Of a stretch of DNA of 64,000 nt, positions 1-8,012 are shown piece after piece; the first letter of the stretch is position 1; every line of letters starts with the position of its first letter. The translations under genes were made by a program, and so were the position numbers. The stretch comes from JBKQHQ01 sp052148715. GTDB taxonomy: Bacteria > Pseudomonadota > Alphaproteobacteria > Rhizobiales > Xanthobacteraceae. The notes below the pieces were generated by a model. It saw only the letters and a list, made by a program, of their open reading frames with translations, made no database searches and was not told the DNA's origin. The stretch covers positions 10,491-74,490 of the forward strand of contig JBKQHQ010000009.1 of NCBI GenBank assembly GCA_052148715.1. The letters are read 5' to 3'.

Positions 1-181
1 CCATCGTGCCGACGATGAGGCCGCAGGCGTAGTTGAGCGACCGCCGCACGCCGAAGGCGGCGCCCATGGCGGTTGCACTGATCGTCGAGGGGCCAGGACT
101 GCCCATGATGATCACGGACGCCAGGATCAGCGCGGCGACGGGACGCCATATCTCTGACATAAAGGCGGCCTGGATCTCCAT
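1..181 (-). CDS. LysE/RhtB family exporter, N-terminal part (cut by window edge)
   Basis: The minus strand opens with ATG at 181 (alternative ATG at 160) and runs off the left edge, giving about 60 residues. The visible part has a hydrophobic first helix followed by MGSPGPSTISATAMGAAFG, the Gly-Pro-Gly-Pro loop typical of the first transmembrane hairpin of LysE/RhtB amino-acid or metabolite exporters in the inner membrane. It is divergent from the AraC-type regulator starting at 204, only 22 bases away. This is a common arrangement in which the regulator controls the exporter. The substrate cannot be read from this fragment. Confidence 0.75.
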   Translation of the reverse strand, partial: MEIQAAFMSEIWRPVAALILASVIIMGSPGPSTISATAMGAAFGVRRSLNYACGLIVGTM

Positions 182-203
182 CGACTTCGGGTAGGCTCGG
201 GCG

Positions 204-1109
204 ATGAAAGCGAGGCTACGGCAGAGTGACAGGGGTCGCCTTGAACGATTGTGCGGGCAGGCGTCGGGCGATGGTGCCTTCGGCAAGAGCCGCATCAGGC
301 TAGTTTCCGCGGCCGAGGGAATTGAGCGCGCTGAGGCCTATTTCCGAGGTCAGGCTTTCTCCCCGCACCGCCACGACACCTACGCCATCGGCATCACGAT
401 CACGGGCGTGCAGACCTTCCGCTATGGCGGCGAGCAACGGCACTGCCTGCCCGGTCAATGTCACATCCTGCACCCCGATGAGCTGCATGACGGCGCAGCC
501 GGGACCGACGAAGGCTTCGGGTACCGCATCATCTACATCGATCCGCACCTGGTTCAGGAGGCGCTTGGCGGCAGGCCGCTTCCTTTCGTCCGCTCTCCGG
601 TCGTCGATGCGTCGCTTCTGCCGGAGGGATTTTCATCCGATGCCTGGGATATCGACGCTCCAATCGATGCGCTCTCGCGCATCGACCTTGCGGTCGCCTC
701 GGCAAATTTGCTCGTCGCCGCCTCGGCAAGCGGCGTTACGCAGTCGGCGCCGCTTGCCGTCGCCCCGGTGTCGCGGGCTCGCGACCTGATCGCCGCCTGC
801 CCGGCGAAGCGGCATTCCATGGATGAGCTTGAACGCGTCTGCGGCCTCGACCGGTGGACGCTTGCGCGGCAATTCCGCGCGATGTTTGGAACGAGCCCAA
901 GCCGTTTCCGCACGCTGCGTCAGCTCGATCACGTGCGCCGGTTGCTGAGCAGCGGCACATCGCTCGCCATGGCGTCCGTCGAGGCCGGCTTCGCCGATCA
1001 GAGCCATATGTCGCGACGTTTCAAAAGCGCCTACGGTCTCACGCCCGCCGCTTGGCTTTCGGCGGTCACGGAACCACCCGCGAAGCCTCGTTTGGGCACG
1101 GTCGAATGA
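204..1109 (+). CDS. AraC family transcriptional regulator
   Basis: This 301-residue protein has an N-terminal cupin-like sensing domain (about residues 30-170, with the HRHDTYAIGIT stretch typical of AraC_binding). Its C-terminal AraC-type double helix-turn-helix lies at about 205-290, with VEAGFADQSHMSRRFKSAYG as the second helix-turn-helix. It is expected to bind DNA in the cytoplasm and respond to a small ligand. It is divergent from the LysE-type exporter at 1-181, so control of that exporter is the simplest inference. The gene ends at 1109, directly abutting the convergent VOC gene. The ligand is unknown. Confidence 0.85.
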   Translation: MKARLRQSDRGRLERLCGQASGDGAFGKSRIRLVSAAEGIERAEAYFRGQAFSPHRHDTYAIGITITGVQTFRYGGEQRHCLPGQCHILHPDELHDGAAGTDEGFGYRIIYIDPHLVQEALGGRPLPFVRSPVVDASLLPEGFSSDAWDIDAPIDALSRIDLAVASANLLVAASASGVTQSAPLAVAPVSRARDLIAACPAKRHSMDELERVCGLDRWTLARQFRAMFGTSPSRFRTLRQLDHVRRLLSSGTSLAMASVEAGFADQSHMSRRFKSAYGLTPAAWLSAVTEPPAKPRLGTVE

Positions 1110-1457
1110 TCACTTGCCGTGGGCCGTTGCGTGGCGAGGCTCGTAGAGGCCGATGTCGCCACCGCCCGGGAGGCGGACCGCGGACAAGAGCCCCCATCCC
1201 TGTTCGCTGACGGCCCCGCACTTGATGCCCTTTTGGGCGAGCCGAGCAATCTCCGCCTGCACGTTGTCGCACATGAGATAGAGCTCATGCTTGCCGTTGC
1301 TCTCGGCGGGATGACAGGCGATCTCGGAGGGTGGTGCGGCAAAGATCAACCAGCCCTCGCCGGCATCAACGAAGGAAAAACCAAGCACGTCGCGGAAAAA
1401 AGCGCGGTCTGCCTCGGCGTCGCGGCTGTAAATAATTGCGTGCATCCCTGTGATCAT
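1110..1457 (-). CDS. VOC superfamily (glyoxalase/bleomycin-resistance-like) protein
   Basis: This is a single vicinal-oxygen-chelate domain of 115 residues. It begins MITGMHAIIYSRDAEADR, has FFRDVLGFSF as the first beta-alpha-beta unit, HELYLMCDN in the middle and LPGGGDIGLYEPRH at the end. The ATG at 1457 is preferred over upstream ATGs at 1490 and 1469 because GGAGAG lies five bases before it. Family members range from glyoxalases and dioxygenases to metal-free binding proteins. The conserved metal-ligand pattern is not clear enough here to name a reaction. It is convergent with the AraC gene and has no obvious partner. Confidence 0.75.
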   Translation of the reverse strand: MITGMHAIIYSRDAEADRAFFRDVLGFSFVDAGEGWLIFAAPPSEIACHPAESNGKHELYLMCDNVQAEIARLAQKGIKCGAVSEQGWGLLSAVRLPGGGDIGLYEPRHATAHGK

Positions 1458-1845
1458 GACTCTCTCCATCGCTAAGACGGTCACACACACTTAAGGAACG
1501 ACTAAGAATCTGCGCGGAATATCAAATCGCGATCCGCTCTACGTCATCAAGGGCAATCTCCTCGTTCGAGATCGTAGACGTTGGTGACGCGCGGCCTTGC
1601 GTGCAGGTGTGGTCAGGGCATTTTCCCGGGCGCCGACCTAGCCGGGGCCGCGGGTGATGCGATGACGCGGAAGCCACCGCAACCACGGGTAAAATGCTTG
1701 CGGGTTGCGATCTTCGCTCAATCCGGGCAACCAGGGGAGGCGGGCCGCCATACCGTGTACACGCTTGCGCGGCATGATACCGAGTCGGTGCCCCCTCGAC
1801 GCGGCCGCAGCCGCGCAAAAAATCCAAGCCGTTGAGACCCGCGAC
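1458..1845. other. Intergenic region, no gene recognised
   Basis: About 390 bases between the VOC gene and the tolB-like gene. Open frames cross it on both strands, but none has a Shine-Dalgarno site or a recognisable protein. The promoter of the downstream tolB-like gene should lie here. I could not pick it out. Confidence 0.4.
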
Positions 1846-3228
1846 ATGCCTGAAAAAAGTTCGATGACCGGAGCACTCGGCATGAGCCGGCGGCGTTTGC
1901 TCCAGTTCGGCGCCGCGGGTGTCGGCGCGCTCGCCGGCTTGGCGCCGCGCCGGGCCGGGGCCGCGCTCCACCTCGATCTGCACAATTACAGCGTGGAGCC
2001 GATGCCGATCGCCGTGCCGGATTTCCTCGGCAAGTCGGCGGTCGATGGCGAGGCGGCCCGCAATATCACGCAGGTGATCAAATCGAACCTCTCCCGCTGC
2101 GGCTATTTCGCCCCGATCGATCCGGCGGCCTTCATCGAGAAGATCGGCAATTTCGATGCGTCGCCGCAGTTCGAGAAGTGGCGCGCCATCAGTGCTCAGG
2201 CGCTGGTGACCGGCCGCGTCGCGCGGCAGGCGGACGGGCAACTCGAGGCCGAGTTTCACCTGTGGGACGTCGTGGCCGGCGAGCGCCTGGACGGTCACCG
2301 ATACGGCATCGTGGCCGAGCACTGGCGCCGGATCGGGCATATCATCTCCGATGCCGTCTACACGCGGCTGACCGGCGAGCCGGGCTATTTCGACAGCCGC
2401 GTCGTCTTCGTCGACGAGACCGGGCCAAAGGAGCGCCGGGTCAAGCGCCTCGCCGTGATGGATCAGGACGGCGCCAATGTGCGCTACCTCACCCGCGGCG
2501 ACGATCTCGTGCTCACGCCGCGGTTCTCGCCGTCGCCCCAGGAGATCACGCCGCGCATCGTCACCTACATGTCATACGGGCAGGGTGAGCCGCGCGTGCT
2601 CCTGCTCAATATCGATACCCTGCAGCGCGAGGTCGTCGGCAACTTTCCGGGAATGACATTTGCGCCGCGGTTCTCCCCCGAGGGTGACCGCATCGTCATG
2701 AGCCTGCAGCAGGGCGGGAACACGAACATCTTCGTCATGGACCTGCGCTCGAAGGCGACGACGCGCCTCACCGACACCGCGGCCATCGACACGGCGCCCT
2801 CGTTCTCGCCGGACGGGACCCGGATCTGCTTCGAATCCGACCGCGGCGGCACGCAGCAGATCTACGTCATGTCGGCCACCGGCGGGCCCGCCGAACGCAT
2901 CAGCTTCGGCGAGGGCACCTATTCGACCCCGGTCTGGTCGCCGCGCGGCGACGCGATCGCCTTCACCAAACAGGCGGGCGGCAAGTTCGCCATCGGCATC
3001 ATGCAGCCGGACGGGCAGGGCGAGCGCATCCTCACCGAGGGCTTTCACAACGAGGGTCCGACCTTCGCGCCGAACGGTCGCGTGGTGATGTTTTTTCGCG
3101 ACCCCGGCGGCAGCGCCGGGCCGTCGCTGTTCTCGGTCGACATCGGCGGCCGCAACGAGCAGCGCATCCCGACCCCCAACTACGCCTCCGACCCCGACTG
3201 GTCGCCGCTCCTGCGTCTGCCGGGTTGA
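1846..3228 (+). CDS. tolB: TolB-like beta-propeller protein with twin-arginine signal
   Basis: This 460-residue protein has an N-terminal TolB domain (about 50-180, PDFLGKSAVDGEAARNI) followed by PD40/WD40-like propeller blades (for example FAPRFSPEGDRIVMSLQQGG, SFSPDGTRICFESDRGG and PVWSPRGDAIAFT). The start at 1846 is chosen because a twin-arginine signal, SRRRLLQFG, then falls near residue 15 and ends at an alanine-rich cleavage region. TolB is the periplasmic partner of Pal in the Tol-Pal cell-envelope system. Usually it sits in tolQRAB-pal, but none of those partners is here. This may be the only copy in the genome, displaced, or a paralogue. The frame stays open upstream to 1705 without a better start. 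Confidence 0.8.
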   Translation: MPEKSSMTGALGMSRRRLLQFGAAGVGALAGLAPRRAGAALHLDLHNYSVEPMPIAVPDFLGKSAVDGEAARNITQVIKSNLSRCGYFAPIDPAAFIEKIGNFDASPQFEKWRAISAQALVTGRVARQADGQLEAEFHLWDVVAGERLDGHRYGIVAEHWRRIGHIISDAVYTRLTGEPGYFDSRVVFVDETGPKERRVKRLAVMDQDGANVRYLTRGDDLVLTPRFSPSPQEITPRIVTYMSYGQGEPRVLLLNIDTLQREVVGNFPGMTFAPRFSPEGDRIVMSLQQGGNTNIFVMDLRSKATTRLTDTAAIDTAPSFSPDGTRICFESDRGGTQQIYVMSATGGPAERISFGEGTYSTPVWSPRGDAIAFTKQAGGKFAIGIMQPDGQGERILTEGFHNEGPTFAPNGRVVMFFRDPGGSAGPSLFSVDIGGRNEQRIPTPNYASDPDWSPLLRLPG

Positions 3229-3290
3229 TCAATGGAGCGCTGACGGCGTCAGGCTCGACCTCGCGGTATTGCTCTGCTAACGTTTGTGCC

Positions 3291-3548
3291 ATGCAAATAG
3301 AGCTGACCCCCGAACAGCAAGACTTTGTGCGCCTTGCGCTCAAGACCGGCCGCATTCAGCGCGCCGAGGATGCGGTGCAGGAGGCGATGTTGCTGTGGGT
3401 GGAGCGCGAGCGCCGCCGCACGGAGATTCTTGCCGCGGTTGATGCGGCCGAGGACTCCTTGGCACGCGGCGAGGGAACCGTGGTCACCCAGGAATCCATG
3501 CGGGACCTGGCCGAGGATGTAAATCGCCGCGGTCGCGCGCACTTCTGA
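3291..3548 (+). CDS. ParD-like antitoxin / ribbon-helix-helix-type protein
   Basis: This 85-residue protein begins MQIELTPEQQDFVRLALKTG, followed by a charged helical region (VQEAMLLWVERERRRTEIL). That pattern matches ParD/CopG-type antitoxins of type II toxin-antitoxin systems, which bind operator DNA with the N-terminal half and a ParE toxin with the C-terminal half. No ParE-like toxin follows. The next gene, on the other strand, is a frameshifted HigA-like antitoxin. It may therefore be an orphan antitoxin left after loss of the toxin. The frame is open from 3225, but the start at 3291 gives the family N-terminus. Confidence 0.6.
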   Translation: MQIELTPEQQDFVRLALKTGRIQRAEDAVQEAMLLWVERERRRTEILAAVDAAEDSLARGEGTVVTQESMRDLAEDVNRRGRAHF

Positions 3549-3563
3549 TAGTATTGGTTTCGG

Positions 3564-3880
3564 TCATTTGATGGCAGGGGCCAAGGCAGCTGATCGCTGG
3601 CGGACTTTGATTGTTACTTCAACATCCTGATTGAGCTTGCCGAGCATTGCCATTAGCCGGTCGATAGTAAAGCGTTGAAGCTTCGCTCTGCGGACACGCG
3701 AAAAATCAGCCGCAGCAAAGCCGGTAATCTCATGCGCGCGGCGGACAGTAATCTTCTGCCCGTCGAGAATCTCGATGATCTTGGCGGCAAGGATTGCTTT
3801 TAGCTGCTGAATCTCGGATCGCCAAAATCACGGAACACGTTGCCGCTGCCGCGCACTAGCTCGAAGTCATCTTTGCTCAT
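3564..3880 (-). pseudogene. HigA-like XRE antitoxin, frameshifted
   Basis: The minus strand starts with ATG at 3880, with GGAGG seven bases upstream, and reads MSKDDFELVRGSGNVFRDFG. It then loses frame around 3815-3825. Shifting frame restores a continuous helix-turn-helix protein (QQLKAILAAKIIEILDG, then RRAHEITGFAAADFSRVRRA) ending at 3564. The total span of 317 bases is one short of a multiple of three, consistent with a single-base deletion. Intact relatives are about 100-residue Cro/C1-type regulators that act as antitoxins for HigB-type RNases. No toxin gene is recognisable next to it. A sequencing error would give the same picture. Confidence 0.7.
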
Positions 3881-3893
3881 CGTAAGGCCTCCG

Positions 3894-4082
3894 TCACTGA
3901 GCGCCGGAGCCGGACTTCTTCTTCTCGGTCGCTTCCTTGGCCAACCGGAGAGCCCGTAATCGTGCGGTCTTCTCGCGAACGATCTTGGCTTGGACCTCGT
4001 AGTTCACACTGAGATTGTCGCTTTCCCGGGCGGCCTTCTCGAGCCGCGATTGCCCTCTAATATTTTTCGGATTGCCGGCCAT
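3894..4082 (-). CDS. Small conserved hypothetical protein (KTARLRALRLAKE motif)
   Basis: This 62-residue protein begins MAGNPKNIRGQSRLEKAARE and carries a charged helical C-terminus, EKTARLRALRLAKEATEK. I recognise this tail from small uncharacterised proteins of rhizobial genomes, but no function is known to me. It is encoded just upstream of the frameshifted HigA-like gene, with 13 bases between them, where a toxin would normally be expected. It does not look like a HigB/RelE toxin. The longer open frame extending to 4364 is probably chance. Confidence 0.5.
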   Translation of the reverse strand: MAGNPKNIRGQSRLEKAARESDNLSVNYEVQAKIVREKTARLRALRLAKEATEKKKSGSGAQ

Positions 4083-4749
4083 CTTGTTCCGCCGATCCAC
4101 CGCCGCCATCCCAGGCCTCATGCCCGGGAACCAGGCGCAACAATTTGCGGCGCCGGTTCGTGGCACACCATCGCCAACCAGGCAAATGCCAACGTTCAGA
4201 ATGCGTGGCAGAGCTTGTGGCGCAGCCTGCCTAGCAGCAATCTCAGCGGTCATCGCGGGCCCTGTGCCCGCGACCCATTGGGCTGCGTATTCTGGCGCTT
4301 GAAGGGAGCGTTGCGGCGTTTCCCAATCTGCCCCCAATCCGATTTGGATTCGCTCGCGAATCATGCTGCCGTTGCCGACGCCACCGGCTCGGCGACCAGC
4401 GGCGACGCCAAGGCGCGCACAAGGATGATGGCCCGTTTACTATTGAAGGCTGTGTCCCCGCTTGCGAAAAACGATTGTCCGGGCATGCTCGCTGTTATTT
4501 CGCTGTATTTTCACCCAACGATACCGTTCAGTTGAACCTCATTATGTATTTTAGGTTGAGCCAAGCGCCGTCTCGCAAGCTCACCAACGTCTCCCCGCGC
4601 CGATCGAGTGTGCTAAGAGTCCTTTGCTGCGATCGCCGGAGCAGGCGAACGACGTTGCGGGCGTCGCATAGCGTCCCAGCCACCCCGGTTGCTAGAGTGG
4701 GCCGTCGGCTAGGCTCCCTTGGGCCGGCGCGGTCGATCGGAGGGTGTGG
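4083..4749. other. Intergenic region with a dispersed repeat, no gene recognised
   Basis: About 670 bases. The middle (around 4240-4300) reads like a worn copy of the 'gggtcgcgggcacagggcccgcgatgac' class of alphaproteobacterial intergenic repeat. A copy of the CTGAAAATACAG dispersed repeat lies at 4489-4513. GGAGGG at 4739-4744 is the ribosome-binding site of the next gene. No other coding sequence could be supported. Confidence 0.4.
4489..4513 (-). repeat. Dispersed CTGAAAATACAG-type repeat, copy 1
   Basis: On the minus strand this reads GTGAAAATACAGCGAAATAA followed by CAGCG. The pattern is N-TGAAAATACAG-NN-AAATAACAG-NN. The same pattern occurs near 46469, 46673, 63460 and 63552 with the flanking two or three bases varying together. 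It is non-coding and lies in intergenic DNA. Confidence 0.5.
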
Positions 4750-6327
4750 ATGGGCAAAGCCGAGGATGTGATCGGTCAGAAGGGGCGGCCGTTCACCGGC
4801 GCTGAGTATCTCGAGAGCCTGCGCGACGGCCGCGAGGTCTATATCCAGGGCGAGCGGGTCGACGACGTAACGACGCATCCGGCCTTTCGCAATGCGGCGC
4901 GGTCGATCGCGCGGCTCTACGATGCCCTGCACGATCCGCAGTCCAAGGAGATTCTCACCTGTCCGACCGACACCGGCTCGGGCGGCTACACGCACAAATT
5001 CTTCCGCGTCGCGCGCTCGCGCGAGGATCTGATCGGGCAGCGCGAGGCGATCGCCTATTGGGCGCGCATGAGCTACGGCTGGATCGGCCGCAGCCCCGAT
5101 TATAAGGCGGCGCTGATGAACACGCTCGGCGCCAACGATCAGTTCTATGAAAAGTTCGCCGCCAACGCCAAGGCCTGGCACCGGCGCGCGCAAGACCATG
5201 TTCTCTTCATGAACCATGCCATCGTCAATCCGCCGGTTGACCGGGCCAAGGCCGCCGATCAGGTCAAGGACGTCTTCATCACCATTCAGAAGGAGACCGA
5301 CGCCGGCGTCGTCGTGTCCGGCGCCAAGGTGGTGGCCACCGCGTCGGCGTTGACCCATTACAACTTCCTCGGCCAGAACGCGGCGATGCCGATCCACGAC
5401 ACCGATCTCGCCATCATGTTCATGGCGCCGATGAACGCGCCGGGCATAAAGTTGGTTTGCCGCACCTCGTATGAAATGACCGCGAGCGTGATGGGCACGC
5501 CGTTCGACTATCCGCTTTCCTCGCGGTTCGACGAGAACGACGCCATCTTCGTCTTCGACAATGTGTTGATCCCGTGGGAGAACGTGCTGCTGCACCGGGA
5601 TCTCGAGAAACTAAAAATCTTCTATACGCGCTCGGGCTTCACCAACGGCTATCAGCTGCAGGGATGCACGCGGCTTGCGGTCAAGCTCGACTTCATGGTC
5701 GGGCTGCTGGCCAAGGCGCTGCGGACCACCGGCGCCGACGAGTTCCGCGGCAACCAGGCGATGCTCGGCGAGGTGGTCGCCTGGCGCAATCTTTTTTGGG
5801 CGATCTCCGATGCCATGGTCATGCACCCGGTGCCGTGGGTCGGCGATACGGTGCTGCCGAACGCGCAGTCCGGCGCCAGCTATCGGGTGCTCGCCGGCGA
5901 AGCCTACGGACGGGTCAAGGAGATCGTCGAGAAGATCGTCGCCTCGGCGCTGATCTATCTGCCCTCGTCGGCGCGCGATTTCGCCAATCCGGCGATCGAC
6001 AAGTATCTGGCCAAATACGTGCGCGGCTCGCACGGCATCGACTACAAGGAGCGGATCAAGACCATGAAGCTCCTGTGGGACGCCATCGGCACCGAGTTCG
6101 GCGGTCGCAACGAGCTCTACGAGATCAACTACGCGGGCAATCACGAGGATGTCCGCATCCAGTGCCTGTGGAACGCCCGCGGCTCCGGCGCGCTCGATCA
6201 GATGATCGCGCTCGCCGAGCGCTGCATGGCCGATTATGATGAGCACGGCTGGACCGATCCGGCCTGGCTCAACCCCGACGACGTCGCCTATCCGGGCGTG
6301 CCGCGGTCCTCGCGCGCGGCGGAGTGA
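4750..6327 (+). CDS. hpaB: Flavin-dependent aromatic monooxygenase, 4-hydroxyphenylacetate 3-hydroxylase (HpaB) family
   Basis: This 525-residue protein is the usual length for HpaB-type oxygenases. The N-terminal HpaB_N region (about 10-280) begins RPFTGAEYLESLRDGREVYI, and the C-terminal helical domain (about 285-490) carries GCTRLAVKLDFMVGLLAKAL. These cytoplasmic enzymes hydroxylate phenols using FADH2 delivered by a separate reductase, and that reductase is encoded three bases downstream. ATG 4750 is preferred over GTG 4744 because GGAGGG ends five bases before it. 4-Hydroxyphenylacetate is the classic substrate. Relatives act on chlorophenols, 4-nitrophenol or coumarate, so the substrate is inferred only by family. 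A pcaD gene nearby suggests the product feeds ring cleavage. Confidence 0.8.
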   Translation: MGKAEDVIGQKGRPFTGAEYLESLRDGREVYIQGERVDDVTTHPAFRNAARSIARLYDALHDPQSKEILTCPTDTGSGGYTHKFFRVARSREDLIGQREAIAYWARMSYGWIGRSPDYKAALMNTLGANDQFYEKFAANAKAWHRRAQDHVLFMNHAIVNPPVDRAKAADQVKDVFITIQKETDAGVVVSGAKVVATASALTHYNFLGQNAAMPIHDTDLAIMFMAPMNAPGIKLVCRTSYEMTASVMGTPFDYPLSSRFDENDAIFVFDNVLIPWENVLLHRDLEKLKIFYTRSGFTNGYQLQGCTRLAVKLDFMVGLLAKALRTTGADEFRGNQAMLGEVVAWRNLFWAISDAMVMHPVPWVGDTVLPNAQSGASYRVLAGEAYGRVKEIVEKIVASALIYLPSSARDFANPAIDKYLAKYVRGSHGIDYKERIKTMKLLWDAIGTEFGGRNELYEINYAGNHEDVRIQCLWNARGSGALDQMIALAERCMADYDEHGWTDPAWLNPDDVAYPGVPRSSRAAE

Positions 6328-6330
6328 AGC

Positions 6331-6885
6331 ATGAGCTGGCTTGATCAACGTCCCGACGACGCCATGGCCGGCGCCTTCGACGCCATCGCGCCGGACCCGG
6401 TCGTCACCGTCGATGCGGCGATATTCCGCAACGCCATGAGCCGGCTCGGGGCCGCCGTGCACGTGATCACCACGGCCGGCAAGGCCGGCCGCAGCGGCTT
6501 TACGGCGACCGCCGTCTGCTCGGTCACCGACGCACCACCGACGCTGCTCGTCTGCCTCAACCGGCGCAGCCAGGCGGCGCCGGTCGTGCAGCAGAACGGC
6601 GTTTTCTGTGTGAATACCCTGGCCGCGTCGGAAGCTGCCATCGCCGACCTCTTCGCCGGGCGCACCGGCGTCACTCGCGAGGAGTGCTTTGCGCAGGGCG
6701 AGTGGACGGCGCTCGCGACCGGCTGCCCGGTGCTCGCCTCTGCGGTCGTCGCCTTCGACTGCCGCACGATCGACGTCAAGGCTGTGGGAAGCCACAACGT
6801 GATCTTCGGCGCGGTCGAAGCGGTGCGGCTCGGGCCCCCGGAGGGGGCGCTCGTCTATCACAACCGCGCCTACAAGCAGGTGTGA
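6331..6885 (+). CDS. hpaC: NAD(P)H:flavin oxidoreductase, HpaC family
   Basis: This 184-residue protein has the FMN-binding split-barrel fold of flavin reductases. It shows SRLGAAVHVITTAGKAGRSG, then FTATAVCSVTDAPPTLLVCL and the later VYHNRAYKQV. It supplies reduced flavin to the HpaB-type monooxygenase encoded immediately upstream. The three-base gap and the GGAG site overlapping the upstream stop suggest translational coupling in one operon. HpaC proteins of E. coli type are near this length. An N-terminal extension of about 25 residues precedes the fold. Confidence 0.82.
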   Translation: MSWLDQRPDDAMAGAFDAIAPDPVVTVDAAIFRNAMSRLGAAVHVITTAGKAGRSGFTATAVCSVTDAPPTLLVCLNRRSQAAPVVQQNGVFCVNTLAASEAAIADLFAGRTGVTREECFAQGEWTALATGCPVLASAVVAFDCRTIDVKAVGSHNVIFGAVEAVRLGPPEGALVYHNRAYKQV

Positions 6886-6935
6886 GGGGCGACATGAACG
6901 GACATGACCCGAGCGCGCTATTCCATCGACCCTGA

Positions 6936-7841
6936 ATGACAATTGCCCATATGTCCGTCACGGCGCTCCCCTTGTTTCACCTCTACGGCGATCCGCCGGA
7001 CGATCAGGCATTCGACTTCATCCACGTCGAGACCTTGGCGTCGCGCGCGTCGATGCACGACTGGACCATCCGGGTGCACCGGCACCGCAATCTGTTTCAG
7101 ATCGTGCTGATCGAGCAGGGCGGCGGCGAGATGCTGTATGAGGCGTCGACCATCCCGTTCGCGGCGCCGACGGCGATCATGGTCCTGCCGACGGTCGCGC
7201 ACGGCTATCGTTTCCACCCGCACGTCACCGACGGATGGGTGGTGAGCTTCACCGAGGATGTGGCGCAGGCGCTGGGCGGTCGAACGGGCGGAGCGCTCGA
7301 GCGGCTCAAGGCCTTGGCGACCAATCCGCTTGTGCCGCTCGCCGATGCGGAGGGCACGCAACGGCTGTCGACGCTATGCCGCCGTCTCGACGAGGAGCGC
7401 TTTCTGGCGCGCGAAGGTTTCCGCCTCGCCATGCGCGGCTATCTGGTTTTGATCGCCATCACCGTCGCGCGGCTCGCGGCGAGCCCCGCCCGCTCGGGCA
7501 CCGTCACGCTCAAGCCCACCGACGACACCGTCGAGGCGCTGCGGCACCTCGTGGAGGAGCATTTCCGCGAGCAGCGCCTGCTCGGCTTCTATGCTGAGCA
7601 ACTGAAAATGACGGTGGACCGTCTCAACGACCATGTTAAGCGCGCGACCGGCGTGACCGCCGGCCACCTGATCCGCCAGCGAGTGCTGACGGAAGCCAAG
7701 CGCCAACTGGTCTTCACCGCCCAGCCGATCCACGAGATCGCCTACGATCTCGCCTTCTCCGATCCGTCCCACTTCACCCGCTTCTTCCGCCGCGAGACCG
7801 GCACGACCCCGCAGGCCTTTCGCGCCGGCCGGCACGGGTGA
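6936..7841 (+). CDS. AraC family regulator, HpaA/PobR type
   Basis: This 301-residue protein has an N-terminal cupin sensing domain (IRVHRHRNLFQIVLIEQGGG) and a C-terminal AraC helix-turn-helix pair (about 195-295, ending FSDPSHFTRFFRRETGTTPQ). The N-terminal LFHLYGDPPDD phrase resembles PobR/HpaA-type activators of 4-hydroxybenzoate or 4-hydroxyphenylacetate genes. It follows hpaC by 50 bases on the same strand, so it probably activates the hpaBC pair in response to an aromatic acid. An alternative ATG lies at 6951. Confidence 0.82.
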   Translation: MTIAHMSVTALPLFHLYGDPPDDQAFDFIHVETLASRASMHDWTIRVHRHRNLFQIVLIEQGGGEMLYEASTIPFAAPTAIMVLPTVAHGYRFHPHVTDGWVVSFTEDVAQALGGRTGGALERLKALATNPLVPLADAEGTQRLSTLCRRLDEERFLAREGFRLAMRGYLVLIAITVARLAASPARSGTVTLKPTDDTVEALRHLVEEHFREQRLLGFYAEQLKMTVDRLNDHVKRATGVTAGHLIRQRVLTEAKRQLVFTAQPIHEIAYDLAFSDPSHFTRFFRRETGTTPQAFRAGRHG

Positions 7842-7865
7842 GCCCAGCGTCATTGCGAGGGCGCA

Positions 7866-7932
7866 GCGCAAGTCGGATGTTTCCGACTTGCGCAAGTTAT
7901 CATTTGCCGAAGTCGGGAACACCCGACTTCGG
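7866..7932. terminator. Two perfect hairpins inside an intergenic repeat
   Basis: Two stem-loops follow each other: GCGCAAGTCGGA with loop TGTT (7866-7893) and CCGAAGTCGGG with loop AACA (7907-7932), with stems of 12 and 11 bp. They sit between the convergent AraC and pcaD genes, so they may end transcription from either side, but neither has a run of T. The flanks (near 7850 and 7968-7992) are 'gtcattgcgag' type intergenic repeat halves in inverted order. Confidence 0.5.
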
Positions 7933-8012
7933 CGCGCCCGCGGCAATCGCGTGCCACACACTCGAGATTGCTTCGCTGCGCTCGCAATGACACTGGCGCG
8001 CCGGCGCGCGGG

